From: Microbacterium sp. NIBRBAC000506063 | Lineage (GTDB): Bacteria; Actinomycetota; Actinomycetes; Actinomycetales; Microbacteriaceae | Assembly (NCBI RefSeq): GCF_017968845.1 | Contig: NZ_CP072876.1 | Span: 2,418,001-2,482,000 of the forward strand | DNA: 64,000 bases | Reading direction: 5' to 3' | Part shown: piece by piece, positions 44,097-53,946 of the stretch | Numbering within the stretch: the first letter of the stretch is position 1 | Layout: every line of letters begins with the position of its first letter | Program-made: the position numbers and the translations under genes | The notes under the pieces: generated by a model | Told to the model about the DNA's origin: nothing | Databases searched by the model: none | The model's input: the letters and a program-made list of their open reading frames with translations, nothing else

Positions 44097-44500
44097 TCAG
44101 CTGTCGGATGCCGGTGGGCTCGCGGGTGTGGCCTCGAAGGTGTTTACCATCGCCAGGGCGGCCCGCTCCAGATAGTCCCAGAGCATCGCCTCGTGCATCG
44201 GCGAGAAGCCCACCTCGTCGACGGCCGTGCGCATATGACGGAGCCAGCGGTCCGGGCGTCCGGATTGACGTGGAAGGCGTTGTGCCGCATACGAAGGCGC
44301 GGGTGCCCGCGGCGCTCCTGATAGGTGCCGGGGCCGCCCCAGTACTGGACGAGGAAGAGCGTCAGGCGATCGGCGGCGGGCCCGAGATCCTCTTCGGGGT
44401 ACATCGGACGCAGCACCGGGTCGTCTGCGACCTCCCGGTAGAAGATGCTCACCAGCCGCTCGAAGGTCTCGTGTCCGCCGACCTCCTCGTAGAAGCTCAT
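44097..44500 (-). CDS. glbO: truncated hemoglobin, group II (one frameshift)
   Basis: The protein starts [57 protein letters not shown], includes [13 protein letters not shown] with the proximal His, and continues [35 protein letters not shown]. This pattern identifies a group II truncated hemoglobin that binds O2/NO. A missing base near 44265 splits the frame; repaired, it is 134 residues. Its ATG overlaps the mscS stop (ATGA). In actinobacteria GlbO is often associated with oxidative or nitrosative stress and respiration. Confidence 0.92.
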
Positions 44501-45612
44501 GACTCGTCCTTCGGGTCGTTCTTGGCATCGTTCTTGGGGTCGCCGAGGGTCGGCGGCGGCTTGCGGTGGTCATCGGCCGGCTTGCGCCTCCAGATGCCGC
44601 GGCTCACCGGCGGGACGCCGGTCACCGGGCTCGGGCGCGTGGATGGCGGGTTGGCCCCGCGCACACGGCGGGCGCCCTCGATGCCCTCCGGGACGACCGA
44701 GGCCATGCGCGGCACGTCCAGGCCGAGGTCGGACACGGCCCTGCGCAGCCGCATCCGCAGTTCGCGGGCGACGTCGTCCTTCGCGTTCGTGCGCGTGCGG
44801 ATCACGACGCGGATCATGAGGGTGTCGCCGTCGATGGACTCCAGGCCCACACCTCCGGGGCATCGAGGATGCGGGTGCGCCACTTCGGGTCGCCCGCGAG
44901 CGCTTGAGAGGCGTTCAGCAGTGCGCTCTCGACGGCCTCGACATCGGCATCCGCCGGCACGCCGATGTCGATGATCGCCCGCGCCCAGCCCTGCGACATG
45001 TTGCCGATCCGGGTGATCTCGCCGTTGCGGACGTACCAGAGGGTCCCGTTGACGTCGCGCACCTGCGTGATGCGCACGCTCACGTACTCGACCATGCCGC
45101 TGGCCAGGCCCAGGTCGACGACGTCGCCGATGCCGACCTGATCCTCGGCGACGATGAAGAGGCCGTTGAGGGTGTCTTTGACGATGTTCTGCGCCCCGAA
45201 GCCGAGGCCGGCGCCGACGGCGGCGGTCACGAGGGCGAAGGAGCCGAGGAGGTCGGGGAGCACGGCGTTCACGCAGAGGATGAGCGCGATCACCGCGATC
45301 ACGACATTGGTGATGTTCTGCAGGATCGAGCCGAGCGTGCGAGTGCGCTGCACGAGCCGGATGTCGGCGAGCGGCGAGCGTTCCAGAGCCTGGGTGTCGT
45401 CGACGCTCGCCTTCACCTTGGCGGAGTCGACCACGCGGCGCACGATGCGACGGATGACCAGCCGGCACAGCCGCGACAGGAGCCAGGCGGCCGCGATGAT
45501 GATCGCGACTTTGAGGGCTCTGACGCCGATGTCGCCGAGCACCAGGAGAACCCTGCCCACAGGTCGAGCACGACCTCGACGGGGTCTCCTCTGCGGATGC
45601 GAGACTGATCAC
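44497..45612 (-). CDS. MscS-type mechanosensitive ion channel (three frameshifts)
   Basis: About 372 residues after three one-base repairs (near 45582, 45553 and 44840). Membrane segments are [53 protein letters not shown] and the pore helix [29 protein letters not shown], with the Gly/Ala packing typical of MscS TM3. [11 protein letters not shown] and [21 protein letters not shown] of the beta domain follow, then an extended, charged and proline-rich C-terminal tail (ending [14 protein letters not shown]). It gates solute efflux on membrane tension. It starts at GTG 45612 and is coupled to glbO. Confidence 0.9.
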   Translation of the reverse strand: MISLASAEETPSRSCSTCGQGSPGARRHRRQSPQSRDHHRGRLAPVAAVPAGHPSHRAPRGRLRQGEGERRRHPGSGTLAARRHPARAAHSHARLDPAEHHQCRDRGDRAHPLRERRAPRPPRLLRPRDRRRRRRPRLRGAEHRQRHPQRPLHRRRGSGRHRRRRRPGPGQRHGRVRERAHHAGARRQRDPLVRPQRRDHPDRQHVAGLGAGDHRHRRAGGCRCRGRRERTAERLSSARGRPEVAHPHPRCPGGVGLESIDGDTLMIRVVIRTRTNAKDDVARELRMRLRRAVSDLGLDVPRMASVVPEGIEGARRVRGANPPSTRPSPVTGVPPVSRGIWRRKPADDHRKPPPTLGDPKNDAKNDPKDES

Positions 45613-45653
45613 GATGCGATCCTAGCGACCGCTCCTTGCCAGGGCTGTGCGAC

Positions 45654-48197
45654 TCAGCCCTCGGCGTCGCGGTGCTGTGCGGCCAGCGAGCGCTCGACAT
45701 CGGCGACGTTCTCGTGAACGAGACGGCGAAGCGCCGCCGGAGCCTCTGCGTTCTGCGCCAGCCAGGCGCGCGTCGCGTCGCGCAGATCCGTGTCGGCGAG
45801 CGCCTTCGGGTACAGCCCGACGATCAGGTACTGGGCGATCTGGTAGGTGCGGGCCTCCCAGATGGGCAGCAGCATGTCGAAGTACGCGGGGACGAACTCG
45901 GCGAGCACCTCACGGCCGGCGGGGTGGACGAACCCGAGCGCCGCGGAACGCACGATCGTGTTCGGCAGATCGTCGTTGTCGATGAGGGACGCCCAGGCGG
46001 CCTTCTTCGCCTCCACGGTCGGGAGCGCGGCGCGCGCCTGCGCGGCGAACTCGCCGCCCTTGGCGGTGTTGTCGGCAGCGAGCGCGGCGTCGATCGCGGC
46101 GCCGTCGACCGCGCCGACGGTCGCCAGGCCCACGAGGAGCTGCCACGACAGGTCCGCGTCGATGTCGAGACCTGGCAGAGCGTTCTCGCCGTCGCGGAGT
46201 GCGCGCACGGTCTCGGCGTGAGCGGGGGTGACGAGCGCGTTCGCGAAGGCGGTGACGAACTGCAGCTGCGCGTCGCTTCCGGCCTCGGCGTCCTGCGCGA
46301 GCGCCCACAGCCCATCGGCGACTCGGCGCCGGGCCTGGTCCCGTCCTTCGGGGCGACATACAGGTTCGCCGCCTGCAGCACCTGCGCGAGAGTCGTGCGA
46401 AGGGTGGTCGACTCCGTCTCGCGCCCGATGTTGCCGAGCACGAGGTCGATGTAATCGGATGCCGAAGCCTCGGCATCGCGCGTCTGATCCCAGGCCGCGC
46501 CCCAGACGAGGGAGCGGGCGAGCGGGTCGGTGATGTCGGCGAGGTGCGCGATCGCTGTCGCGAGGGACTGCTCGTCGAGACGGATCTTCGCGTAGGCGAG
46601 GTCGTTGTCGTTGAGCAGGACGAGGTCGGGACGTTTGCGATCCTTGAGCTCGGGCACCTCGGTGAGGTCGCCGTCGACGTCGACCTCGACATAGTCCGTG
46701 CGCACGAGAGCGCCGCCGTCGAGGTTGTAGAACCCGATGCCCAGACGGTGCGGGCGGATGGTGGGGTAGTCGGCGGGAGCGGTCTGCATCACGGCGAAAC
46801 GGCGGATGCGGCCCTCGGCGTCGGTGTCGACGCTCGGGATGAGCGTGTTGACGCCGGCGGTCTCGAGCCACTTCTTCGACCAGGTGCCGAGCTCGCGGCC
46901 GCTGGTCTTCTCCAGCTCGGCGAGCAGGTCAGGCAACTCGGTGTTGCTCCAGGCGTGCTTCGTGAAGTACGCGGAGACGCCCGCGAAGAACTCCTCGATG
47001 CCGACCCAGGCGGCCAGCTGCTTGAGGACGGAGCCGCCCTTGGCGTAGGTGATGCCGTCGAAGTTGACCTGCACGTCCTCGAGATCGTTGATCTCGGCGA
47101 CGACCGGGTGGGTCGAGGGGAGCTGGTCCTGACGGTAGGCCCAGGTCTTCTCCATCGCGTTGAAGGTGGTCCAGGCCTCGGTCCACTCGGTGGCCTCGGC
47201 GGTGGCGATGGTCGAGGCCCACTCGGCGAAGGACTCGTTGAGCCAGAGGTCGTTCCACCACTTCATGGTGACGAGGTCGCCGAACCACATGTGGGCGAGC
47301 TCGTGGAGGATCGTGACGACGCGGCGCTCCTTGACGGCATCGGTCACCTTCGAGCGGAACACGTAGGTCTCGGTGAAGGTGACGGCGCCGGCGTTCTCCA
47401 TGGCGCCCGCGTTGAACTCGGGGACGAAGAGCTGGTCGTACTTGGCGAAGGGGTAGGGGACGCCGAACTTGTCCTCGAAGTAGGTGAAGCCCTGGCGGGT
47501 CTTCTCGAAGATGTAGTCGGCGTCGAGGTGCTGCCAGAGGCTCTTGCGGCCGTAGACGCCGAGGGGATCGTGCGGCCATCGGCGCTCGTGAGCTCGGAGA
47601 AGGTCGACTCGTAGGGTCCGGCGATGATCGCGGTGATGTACGAGGAGATGCGCGGGGTCGGCTCGAAGCCCCAGGTGGCGCGGTCGTCGTGGACGATCGG
47701 CTCGGGAGTCGGCGAGTTCGAGACGACCTTCCACGCCGGGGAGCGGTGACGGTGAACTGGAAGGTGGCCTTCAGATCGGGCTGCTCGAAGACGGCGAACA
47801 CGCGCCGGGAGTCGGGCACCTCGAACTGGGAGTACAGGTAGGCCTCGCCGTCGACGGGGTCGACGAAGCGGTGCAGGCCCTCGCCGGTGTTGGTGTAGAG
47901 GCAGTCCGCGTCGACGACGAGCACGTTCTCCTCGGCGAGCCCGTCCAGACGGATGCGCGAGTCGGCGAACACCTCGCCGGGGTTCAGCTGCTCTCCATTG
48001 AGCGTGATCTCGCGCACTTCGCGGGCGATGAGGTCGATGAACGTCGAGGATCCCGGGGTCGCGGTGAAGCGGACGACGCTGCGGGAGCCGAAGACCTCGT
48101 CACCCTTCGTCAGGTCCAGCGCGATCTCGTACGACTGGGTGTCGACGACCGCCCGGCGCTCCTGTGCTTCGATTCGGGTGAGGTTCTCTCCAGGCAC
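45654..48197 (-). CDS. pepN: aminopeptidase N (three frameshifts)
   Basis: M1-family zinc aminopeptidase of about 848 residues after three repairs (near 47742, 47572 and 46325). It contains the substrate motif GAMEN (NAGAMENAGAVTF), the zinc site HELAHMWFGDLVTMKWWNDLWLNE in segments (HExxH plus the downstream Glu), and a Tyr in ITYAKGGSVL. An actinobacterial ERAP1-like C-terminal domain ends the protein. It releases N-terminal residues from peptides in the cytosol. The start is GTG 48197 (VPGENLTRIEAQERRAVV). It is divergent from the ferrochelatase gene. Confidence 0.93.
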
Positions 48198-48312
48198 TGC
48201 TGTTCTCCCAGGGGTGAGGGGGCATGCCGCACTCTCTCGCGGATGGCGGCGACGGCAACCCTGACAGCCTACGCCAGGATCGCCTCCTGTCGAACGATGG
48301 GACAATGGAGAG

Positions 48313-49497
48313 GTGACTTCAACAGATCAGCTCGTCGTCCTCCATGCCTCCCCGGCCGCCGCGGGCGGTGCCCCCTTCGTGGAGGTGCCCGTCGCCTACG
48401 ACGCCCTCGTGCTCGCCGGGTTCGGCGGACCCGAGGGGCAGGAGGACGTCATCCCCTTCCTGCGCAATGTGACGCGCGGGCGCGGTATCCCCGATGAGCG
48501 CCTCGAGGAGGTGGCGGTCCACTACCGGCACTTCGGCGGCGTCAGCCCCATCAACGACCAGAACCGTGCGCTCAAAGCGGCGCTGGAGGCCGAGATCGCC
48601 CGTCGCGGTCTCGATCTTCCCGTCTACTGGGGCAACCGCAACTGGAACCCGTACCTGCACGAGGCCTTCCAGGAGGCGGCGGATGCCGGTCACACGACGC
48701 TCCTCGTCCTCGCCACGAGCGCCTACAGCTCCTACTCGAGCGACCGTCAGTACCGCGAGGACATCGCGCACGCCATCGACGAGGCGGGGCTCGCCGGCAG
48801 GGTCACCGCCGACAAGGTGCGCCTGTTCTTCGACCACCCCGGCTTCGTCGCGCCGTTCCAGGAAGGGCTGGACGCCGCGGTGACGCAGTTCCTGGGCGAG
48901 GGTTTCGCACCGGAGGAGATCCAGGTGCTCTTCACGACCCACAGCATCCCGACCGCGGATGCCGAGCGCTCCGGGCCCCGCGACGTCGACTGGGGCGAGG
49001 GCGGCGCCTACGCGGCCCAGCATCTGGCCGTCGCCAAGCACCTCATGCAGACGCTCGGAGGCGCCGTCGAGGGCGGCGGCGGCGTGCCCTGGGAGCTCGT
49101 CTACCAGTCGCGCTCGGGTCCGCCCAGCCAGCCCTGGCTGGAGCCGGACATCAACGACGTCATCGAGGAGCTCCCCTCGCGCGGCCGGAAGGCCGTGGTG
49201 ATCGTCCCGCTCGGCTTCGTGAGCGACCACATGGAGGTCATGTGGGACCTCGACACCGAGGCGACGGATGCCGCGAAGGAGGCAGGTCTGCGCAGCATCC
49301 GCACGGCGACGCCCGGCGTGCACCCCGCGTTCGTCACCGGACTCGTCGATCTCGTGCTGGAGCGGCTGGAGGGGACTCCGGTCGCGGAGCGTCCGCATGT
49401 GACGCCGTTGGGTCCCTGGCGTGATGTCTGCGCGCCGGGATGCTGCGAGAATGCTCGCCTCGGCTTCAAGCCCGCCGCGGCGGGCATCTCGCCCTGA
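48313..49497 (+). CDS. cpfC: coproporphyrin III ferrochelatase
   Basis: The gene is intact, 394 residues. LVLAGFGGPEGQEDVIPFLRNVTRGRGIP, VAVHYRHFGGVSPIN and VYWGNRNWNPYLHEAF open the protein, and the metal-binding His is in LFTTHSIPT. WELVYQSRSGPPSQPWLEPDI and VIVPLGFVSDHMEVMWDLD follow. In actinobacteria this enzyme inserts Fe2+ into coproporphyrin III in the coproporphyrin-dependent heme pathway. The C-terminus has CAPGCCEN, which could supply ligands to a [2Fe-2S] cluster as found in some actinobacterial ferrochelatases. The start is GTG 48313. No other heme genes lie beside it. Confidence 0.93.
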   Translation: MTSTDQLVVLHASPAAAGGAPFVEVPVAYDALVLAGFGGPEGQEDVIPFLRNVTRGRGIPDERLEEVAVHYRHFGGVSPINDQNRALKAALEAEIARRGLDLPVYWGNRNWNPYLHEAFQEAADAGHTTLLVLATSAYSSYSSDRQYREDIAHAIDEAGLAGRVTADKVRLFFDHPGFVAPFQEGLDAAVTQFLGEGFAPEEIQVLFTTHSIPTADAERSGPRDVDWGEGGAYAAQHLAVAKHLMQTLGGAVEGGGGVPWELVYQSRSGPPSQPWLEPDINDVIEELPSRGRKAVVIVPLGFVSDHMEVMWDLDTEATDAAKEAGLRSIRTATPGVHPAFVTGLVDLVLERLEGTPVAERPHVTPLGPWRDVCAPGCCENARLGFKPAAAGISP

Positions 49498-49517
49498 CCC
49501 GCTCCTAGGATGGACTC

Positions 49518-50006
49518 ATGCGTATCCACATCGCCACCGACCACGCCGGACTGGAGTTCTCGACCCGCCTGCAGGAGCACCTGACCGCCGCAGGGCACGA
49601 GGTGACCGACCACGGCCCCGTGGAGTACGACCCGGTCGACGACTACCCGGCCTTCTGCATCCGCGCCGCGCAGGCCGTCGTCGCCGATCAGGTGGCGGGT
49701 GTCGAGGCGTTGGGCGTCGTGTTCGGCGGCTCCGGCAACGGGGAGCAGATCGCGGCGAACAAGGTCGCCGGCATCCGTGCGGCCCTCGTCTGGAACCTCT
49801 CGACCGCCGAGCTCGCCCGCGAGCACAACGACGCGAACGTCATCGCGATCGGGGCGCGCCAGCACACCTTCGAGGAGGTGACGAGCTTCATCGACCGCTT
49901 CGTCGGCACGCAGTTCCCCGGCGACGAGCGGCATGTCCGCCGCATCCGGCAGATCGCCGACTTCGAGCGCGACGGGACGCTGCTGCCGGACCCGCGGGCG
50001 CTCTAA
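49518..50006 (+). CDS. rpiB: ribose-5-phosphate isomerase B
   Basis: The gene is intact, 162 residues. It has the RpiB/LacAB fold, starting MRIHIATDHAGLEFSTRLQEHL, with DHAG phosphate and substrate residues, GVVFGGSGNGEQIAANKVAGIRAALVW and NDANVIAIGARQHT. The residue in the GSGNGEQ loop is Glu rather than the Cys used by E. coli RpiB, which matches the Mycobacterium-type active site. It interconverts ribose-5-phosphate and ribulose-5-phosphate. The TAA overlaps the ATG of the DNA glycosylase gene (TAATG). Confidence 0.94.
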   Translation: MRIHIATDHAGLEFSTRLQEHLTAAGHEVTDHGPVEYDPVDDYPAFCIRAAQAVVADQVAGVEALGVVFGGSGNGEQIAANKVAGIRAALVWNLSTAELAREHNDANVIAIGARQHTFEEVTSFIDRFVGTQFPGDERHVRRIRQIADFERDGTLLPDPRAL

Positions 50007-51004
50007 TGCCTGAGGGGCACTCCGTCCACCGCATCGCGCGGCAGTTCGAACGCAACTTCATCGGGAAGCCGGTCGCCGCCTCGAGCCCGCAGGGCCGCTT
50101 CGCCGAAGGTGCCGCGGAGCTCGACGGTCGTGTGGCGACCAGCGTGCAGGCCGTCGGCAAGCAGATGTTCCTCGAGACCGAGGGCGACCTCTGGCTGCGT
50201 GTGCACCTGGGGATGTACGGCGCCTGGGACTTCGCCGGTGCGATCCTCGTCGATCCGACCGTCGCCTCGGCGAACGGCCGGATGGGGCAGACGAATCAGC
50301 GCGGCACCGCCCTCGAGGACGCCATCTACGACACCGCCGGTGAGAACTCCCTCTCATCGATCGGCGCCCCGCGGCGCACGCGCGTGCACGTGCGGATGTC
50401 CGAGCAGACCACGGGTCTCGCCGATGACGGCGAGCAGTGGCCGCCGCCGGTCGTGGGTCAGGTGCGTCTGCGTCTGCTCACCGATCTCACCTGCGCCGAT
50501 CTGCGCGGGCCGACCGCCTGTGCGCTGCAGACCCCGGAGGAGATGCTCGCCACCGTCGCGAAGCTCGGGCCCGATCCGCTCGTCGGCGATGTCACCGAGG
50601 GTGAGGAGCGGTTCGTGCGGGCCGTCCGCCGCAAGCCCACCCCGATCGCGCTCCTGCTCATGGACCAGTCCGTCGTCGCGGGCATCGGCAACGTCTACCG
50701 CGCCGAGATGCTCTACCGGGCACGCCTGAAGCCCCATACGCCCGGGCGCGACGTCCCCGAGGAGCTCGTGCGCGAGCTGTGGCGCGACTGGGTGAAGCTG
50801 CTCGCGATCGGCGTGGAGACCGGTCAGATGATGACGATGGACGATCTGGACCCGGACCAGTACCGTGCCGCCATGGCGCACCGCGACGACCGCCATTGGG
50901 TCTACCATCGCGCGGGGCTGCCGTGCCGGGTGTGCGGCACCGAGATCGTGCTCGAGGAGATCGGCGCGCGCAAGCTCTACTGGTGCCCGAGGTGCCAGGC
51001 ATGA
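50006..51004 (+). CDS. Fpg/Nei-family DNA glycosylase
   Basis: The gene is intact, 332 residues. The N-terminal MPEGHSVHRIA supplies the catalytic Pro2-Glu3 after Met removal, with a lysine in AVGKQMFLE and the H2TH region VAGIGNVYRAEMLYRA. A C-terminal zinc finger (CRVCGTEIVLEEIGARKLYWCPRCQ) completes it. The organisation matches actinobacterial Nei-type (Nei2-like) glycosylases that remove oxidised pyrimidines. It overlaps rpiB at its start and the amidohydrolase gene at its end (ATGA), so the three genes form a tight operon. Confidence 0.9.
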   Translation: MPEGHSVHRIARQFERNFIGKPVAASSPQGRFAEGAAELDGRVATSVQAVGKQMFLETEGDLWLRVHLGMYGAWDFAGAILVDPTVASANGRMGQTNQRGTALEDAIYDTAGENSLSSIGAPRRTRVHVRMSEQTTGLADDGEQWPPPVVGQVRLRLLTDLTCADLRGPTACALQTPEEMLATVAKLGPDPLVGDVTEGEERFVRAVRRKPTPIALLLMDQSVVAGIGNVYRAEMLYRARLKPHTPGRDVPEELVRELWRDWVKLLAIGVETGQMMTMDDLDPDQYRAAMAHRDDRHWVYHRAGLPCRVCGTEIVLEEIGARKLYWCPRCQA

Positions 51005-52483
51005 CCGGCCGCGGCGCACCGATCGGAATGATCCGCGGCATCCGGATCGTCGGAGGGGAACGCGACTTCCTCGCCGAGGACGAACCGGTCGACATCCATC
51101 TCGACGGCGGCCTCATCATCGACATCGCACCGACCGGCGCCCTGCCCGCCCGCGGTGAGGTGCTCGACGCCGAGGGCGCCTGGGCGGTGCCCGGCCTCTG
51201 GGACAACCACGTCCACACCGTGCAGTGGGCGCTGTCGGCGCAACGTGTGCCGCTGGGCGACGTCACGACCGCGCAGGAGGCCGCCGCGCGGATGTCGGAT
51301 GCCGCGATCCTGCCCGACGGGCGTCGCGTCGGCTCCGGCTACCGCGACGCGCTGTGGCCGGACGCTCCGACGCTCGCGGTGCTCGACGCCGCCACCGGCG
51401 AGGTGCCCACCTATCTCATCAACGCCGACGTGCACAGCGTCTGGTTGAACTCCGCGGCTCTGCGCCGGGAAGGCTACGAGCATGCGGTGGAGGGGTGCTG
51501 CGGGAAGGCGAGGCGTTCGAGATCTCGCGTCGCCTGAACGCGGTCGACCCGCGGGCTGCGGACGATGCCGTTCATGCGGCGGCCGAGCAGGCCGCAGCGC
51601 GCGGCGTGACCGGTCTCGTGGACTTCGACATGGCGTGGAATGCAGAGGCCTGGGCGCGCCGCGCCGAGAAGGGCTTCGACGCGCATCGCGTCGAGTTCGC
51701 GGTCTACCCCGAGTTGCTCGAGCGGGCGATCTCCGAAGGCCTGCGCACCGGCGAGGTGCTCCCGGGAACCGGGGGACTGATCCGCTTCGGGGCGCTCAAG
51801 GTCATCACCGACGGCTCCCTGGGGACGCGCACGGCGGCGTGCTCCCATCCTTACCCGGACGATGTCGGCAACACCGGCATGCTCAACGTCTCACCGGAGG
51901 AACTCACGGACCTGCTCACTCGGGCGACCGGCGCGGGGATCAGCGCGGCGGTGCACGCGATCGGCGATCGCGCCGTGGCATCCGCTCTCGACGCCTTCGC
52001 GCTCACGGGTGCCACCGGCACGATCGAGCATGCGCAGCTCGTGCGGCACGCGGATCTCGCGAGGATGGCGCGACTCGGGCTCGCCGCGAGCGTCCAACCC
52101 CAGCACGCGCTCGACGACCGTGACCTCGTCGCGGAGTACTGGGGAGCCAGACGGCGATCGCCTATCCGCAGGAGTCGCTGCGTCGCGTCGGCGTGGAGCT
52201 GCGCCTGGGATCGGATGCGCCCGTCGCGCCGCTGGACCCCTGGATGGCGATCGCAGCGGCGGTCGTGCGCACAGACGACGCCCGGGAGCCGTGGGAGCCG
52301 CAGGAGCGGCTGTCGGTGGACGATGCGCTGGCCGCGAGCGTGCGATCCGAACTTGGCCCTGGTCAGGCGGCCGACATCGTCGTGTGCGCCGAGAACCCGC
52401 GGAGGGCGGATGCCGCGACACTGCGTGCGATGCCCGTGCACGCGACGCTTCTGGCCGGCCGCCTCACGCATCTCGGCCGCTGA
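51001..52483 (+). CDS. YtcJ-like amidohydrolase (two frameshifts)
   Basis: About 494 residues after repairs near 51498 and 52146. It has the metal-site motif DNHVHTVQW, VPTYLINADVHSVWLNSAALRREGY, FGALKVITDGSLGTRTA, SAAVHAIGDRAVASALDAF, GTIEHAQLV, LAASVQPQHALDD and ELRLGSDAPVAPLDPW in order. These are the metal-binding His and Asp residues of the amidohydrolase-3 (YtcJ) group. The substrate is unknown (exocyclic amides or similar). It is the last gene of the rpiB/glycosylase operon and is followed by two direct 48-bp repeats. Confidence 0.88.
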
Positions 52484-52496
52484 GAGGCGGTCACCC

Positions 52497-52625
52497 CCGG
52501 TCGTTGAGCGAGGCCCGGCGCAGCCGAACCGAGACGAAACGCGGGAACCTCCCTCTGCTCGCCGGAGCTCACCACGACCGGTCGTTGAGCGAGGCCCGGC
52601 GCAGCCGGACCGAGACGAAACGCGG
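52497..52625. repeat. two 48-bp direct repeats with internal palindrome
   Basis: Copies at about 52497-52544 and 52578-52625 differ at only one position. Each begins CCGGTCGTTGAGCGAGGCCC, contains a GGC...GCC stem and ends GAGACGAAACGCGG. They are 81 bp apart start to start, between the amidohydrolase and dps genes, and belong to the same GTTGAGC...GACGAAA style as other repeats in this window. Confidence 0.85.
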
Positions 52626-52668
52626 CGACCGCCCGAAGGCAGCCGCCGCGTTTCCTGTCTGTGGTCGT

Positions 52669-53154
52669 CTACGCCGCGACGTGCGACACGAGGAACCAGC
52701 GGTCCTTCTCCAGGCCCCGCATGATCTCGATCGCGACGTCCTGGCTCGTGAGGTCGACCTCGTCGAGGCCGTCGATCGCGGTGCGGACGTCGGCGAGGAT
52801 CGCGTCGATGTCGGAGATGACCGCGCGGACGAGGTCGTCCGAGGCGGTGAACCCGGCCGGAACGGCGGTCTTGGCGGCCTTCTCGGCCACGGTGGACACG
52901 CGGGCATCGATGGGAAGCCCGAGAGCGACGATGCGCTCTGCAGCGGTGTCGGCGAAGTCGCCGGCGTGCTCGACGAGCGTGTCGAGGAACTCGTGGACGC
53001 CGATGAAGTTCGCACCGCGCACATGCCAGTGCGCCTGCTTGCCGTTGACGACGAGTGCCTGCAGCCCCAGGACGACGGGCGAGAGGAACTGGGCAGCGGC
53101 AGCGGCGACAGTCGCGTCGCTGGCGGTCGTCGAGATGGTCTGTGTCTTGCTCAT
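52669..53154 (-). CDS. dps: Dps-family ferritin-like DNA-protecting protein
   Basis: The gene is intact, 161 residues. The four-helix Dps signature is LQALVVNGKQAHWHVRGANFIGVHEFLDTLVEHAGDFADTAAERIVALGLPID in segments, with ferroxidase ligands at His42 (QAHWHV), His54, Asp58 and Glu62-type positions. Near the C-terminus is LEKDRWFLVSHVA. It forms a dodecamer that oxidises and stores iron with H2O2 and binds DNA in stress. A 9-bp inverted repeat (53207-53238) lies upstream of its start and may be an operator. It is divergent from the carbonic anhydrase gene. Confidence 0.94.
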   Translation of the reverse strand: MSKTQTISTTASDATVAAAAAQFLSPVVLGLQALVVNGKQAHWHVRGANFIGVHEFLDTLVEHAGDFADTAAERIVALGLPIDARVSTVAEKAAKTAVPAGFTASDDLVRAVISDIDAILADVRTAIDGLDEVDLTSQDVAIEIMRGLEKDRWFLVSHVAA

Positions 53155-53206
53155 TATCGTCTCCTCCGGTGAGGCATATCCCGCCTCTTCGAATACAACG
53201 CTACTC

Positions 53207-53238
53207 AGCCTCAGCCATTCCGCAAGCAAGCTGAGGCT
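53207..53238. promoter_or_regulatory. inverted repeat in the dps / gamma-CA divergent region
   Basis: AGCCTCAGC (53207-53215) is mirrored by GCTGAGGCT (53230-53238) with a 14-base spacer, between the divergent dps (start 53154) and carbonic anhydrase (start 53295) genes. It could be a regulator site or a hairpin. It does not match an iron-box consensus well. Confidence 0.4.
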
Positions 53239-53294
53239 CCGCTTACCGCCGCGATTTCCCGGGGTTTCCGGCCTCTCCGACTAGCCTCGAGAGC

Positions 53295-53834
53295 ATGACG
53301 ATCTCTGCCGATGCCTCCGTCCTCGCGCTCCCTGGAAGAACCCCTCAGATCGATGACGGCGCCTTCGTCGCGGCCGGTTCTCGCATCATCGGAGACGTCA
53401 GGCTCGGACCGGGCGCGAGCACCTGGTACAACGCGGTGCTGCGGGGAGACTCGGCGCCGATCACCATCGGCGCGAACAGCAATCTGCAGGACAACGTGTC
53501 GGTGCACGTGGACGTCGGCCATCCCGTCGTCCTCGGCGAGAACGTCTCCGTCGGTCACAACGCGGTCGTGCACGGCTGCACGATCGGCGACGGCTCGCTG
53601 ATCGGCATGGGTGCCGTGGTCCTCAGTGGAGCGGTGATCGGCGCGGGATGCCTCGTCGCCGGTGGCGCGCTCGTGCTGGGCGGGGAGGAGATTCCCGACG
53701 GCTCACTCGTCGCGGGCGTGCCGGCGAAGGTGCGCCGTGCGCTCAGCGACGAGGAGAAGGCGGGCCTGCTCCGCAACGCGGAGATCTACCTCGAGCACGC
53801 TCAGACGCACGAGGGCGCTGTCGCGCACGAGTAG
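53295..53834 (+). CDS. gamma-class carbonic anhydrase-like hexapeptide protein
   Basis: The gene is intact, 179 residues. It has left-handed beta-helix hexapeptide repeats (IIGDVRLGPGASTWYNAVLRGDSAPITIGANSNLQDNVSVHVD in segments) and the three zinc-ligand-type His residues in VHVDVG, VSVGHNAVVHGC. EEIPDGSLVAGVPAKVRR follows, with a helical C-terminus. It belongs to the CaiE/PaaY/YrdA group of gamma carbonic anhydrase-like proteins; carbonic anhydrase activity is likely but unproven. It lies 33 bp upstream of a tRNA gene. Confidence 0.88.
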   Translation: MTISADASVLALPGRTPQIDDGAFVAAGSRIIGDVRLGPGASTWYNAVLRGDSAPITIGANSNLQDNVSVHVDVGHPVVLGENVSVGHNAVVHGCTIGDGSLIGMGAVVLSGAVIGAGCLVAGGALVLGGEEIPDGSLVAGVPAKVRRALSDEEKAGLLRNAEIYLEHAQTHEGAVAHE

Positions 53835-53866
53835 TCTTGCTGTGTGCCGGTGCGTGCGCCGGTCAC

Positions 53867-53940
53867 GGGGCGGTGGCCAAGCTGGTCAAGGCAGCGGGCT
53901 CATAACCCGACGATCGTGGGTTCAAGTCCCACCCGCCCCA
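53867..53940 (+). tRNA. tRNA-Met (CAT)
   Basis: The cloverleaf has acceptor GGGGCGG pairing with CCGCCCC plus discriminator A, anticodon arm GCGGG-CTCATAA-CCCG (anticodon CAT), and T arm GTGGG-TTCAAGT-CCCAC. All arms pair without gaps. I call it elongator Met; a lysidine-modified tRNA-Ile2 cannot be excluded from sequence. Confidence 0.9.
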
Positions 53941-53946
53941 CTTCGG

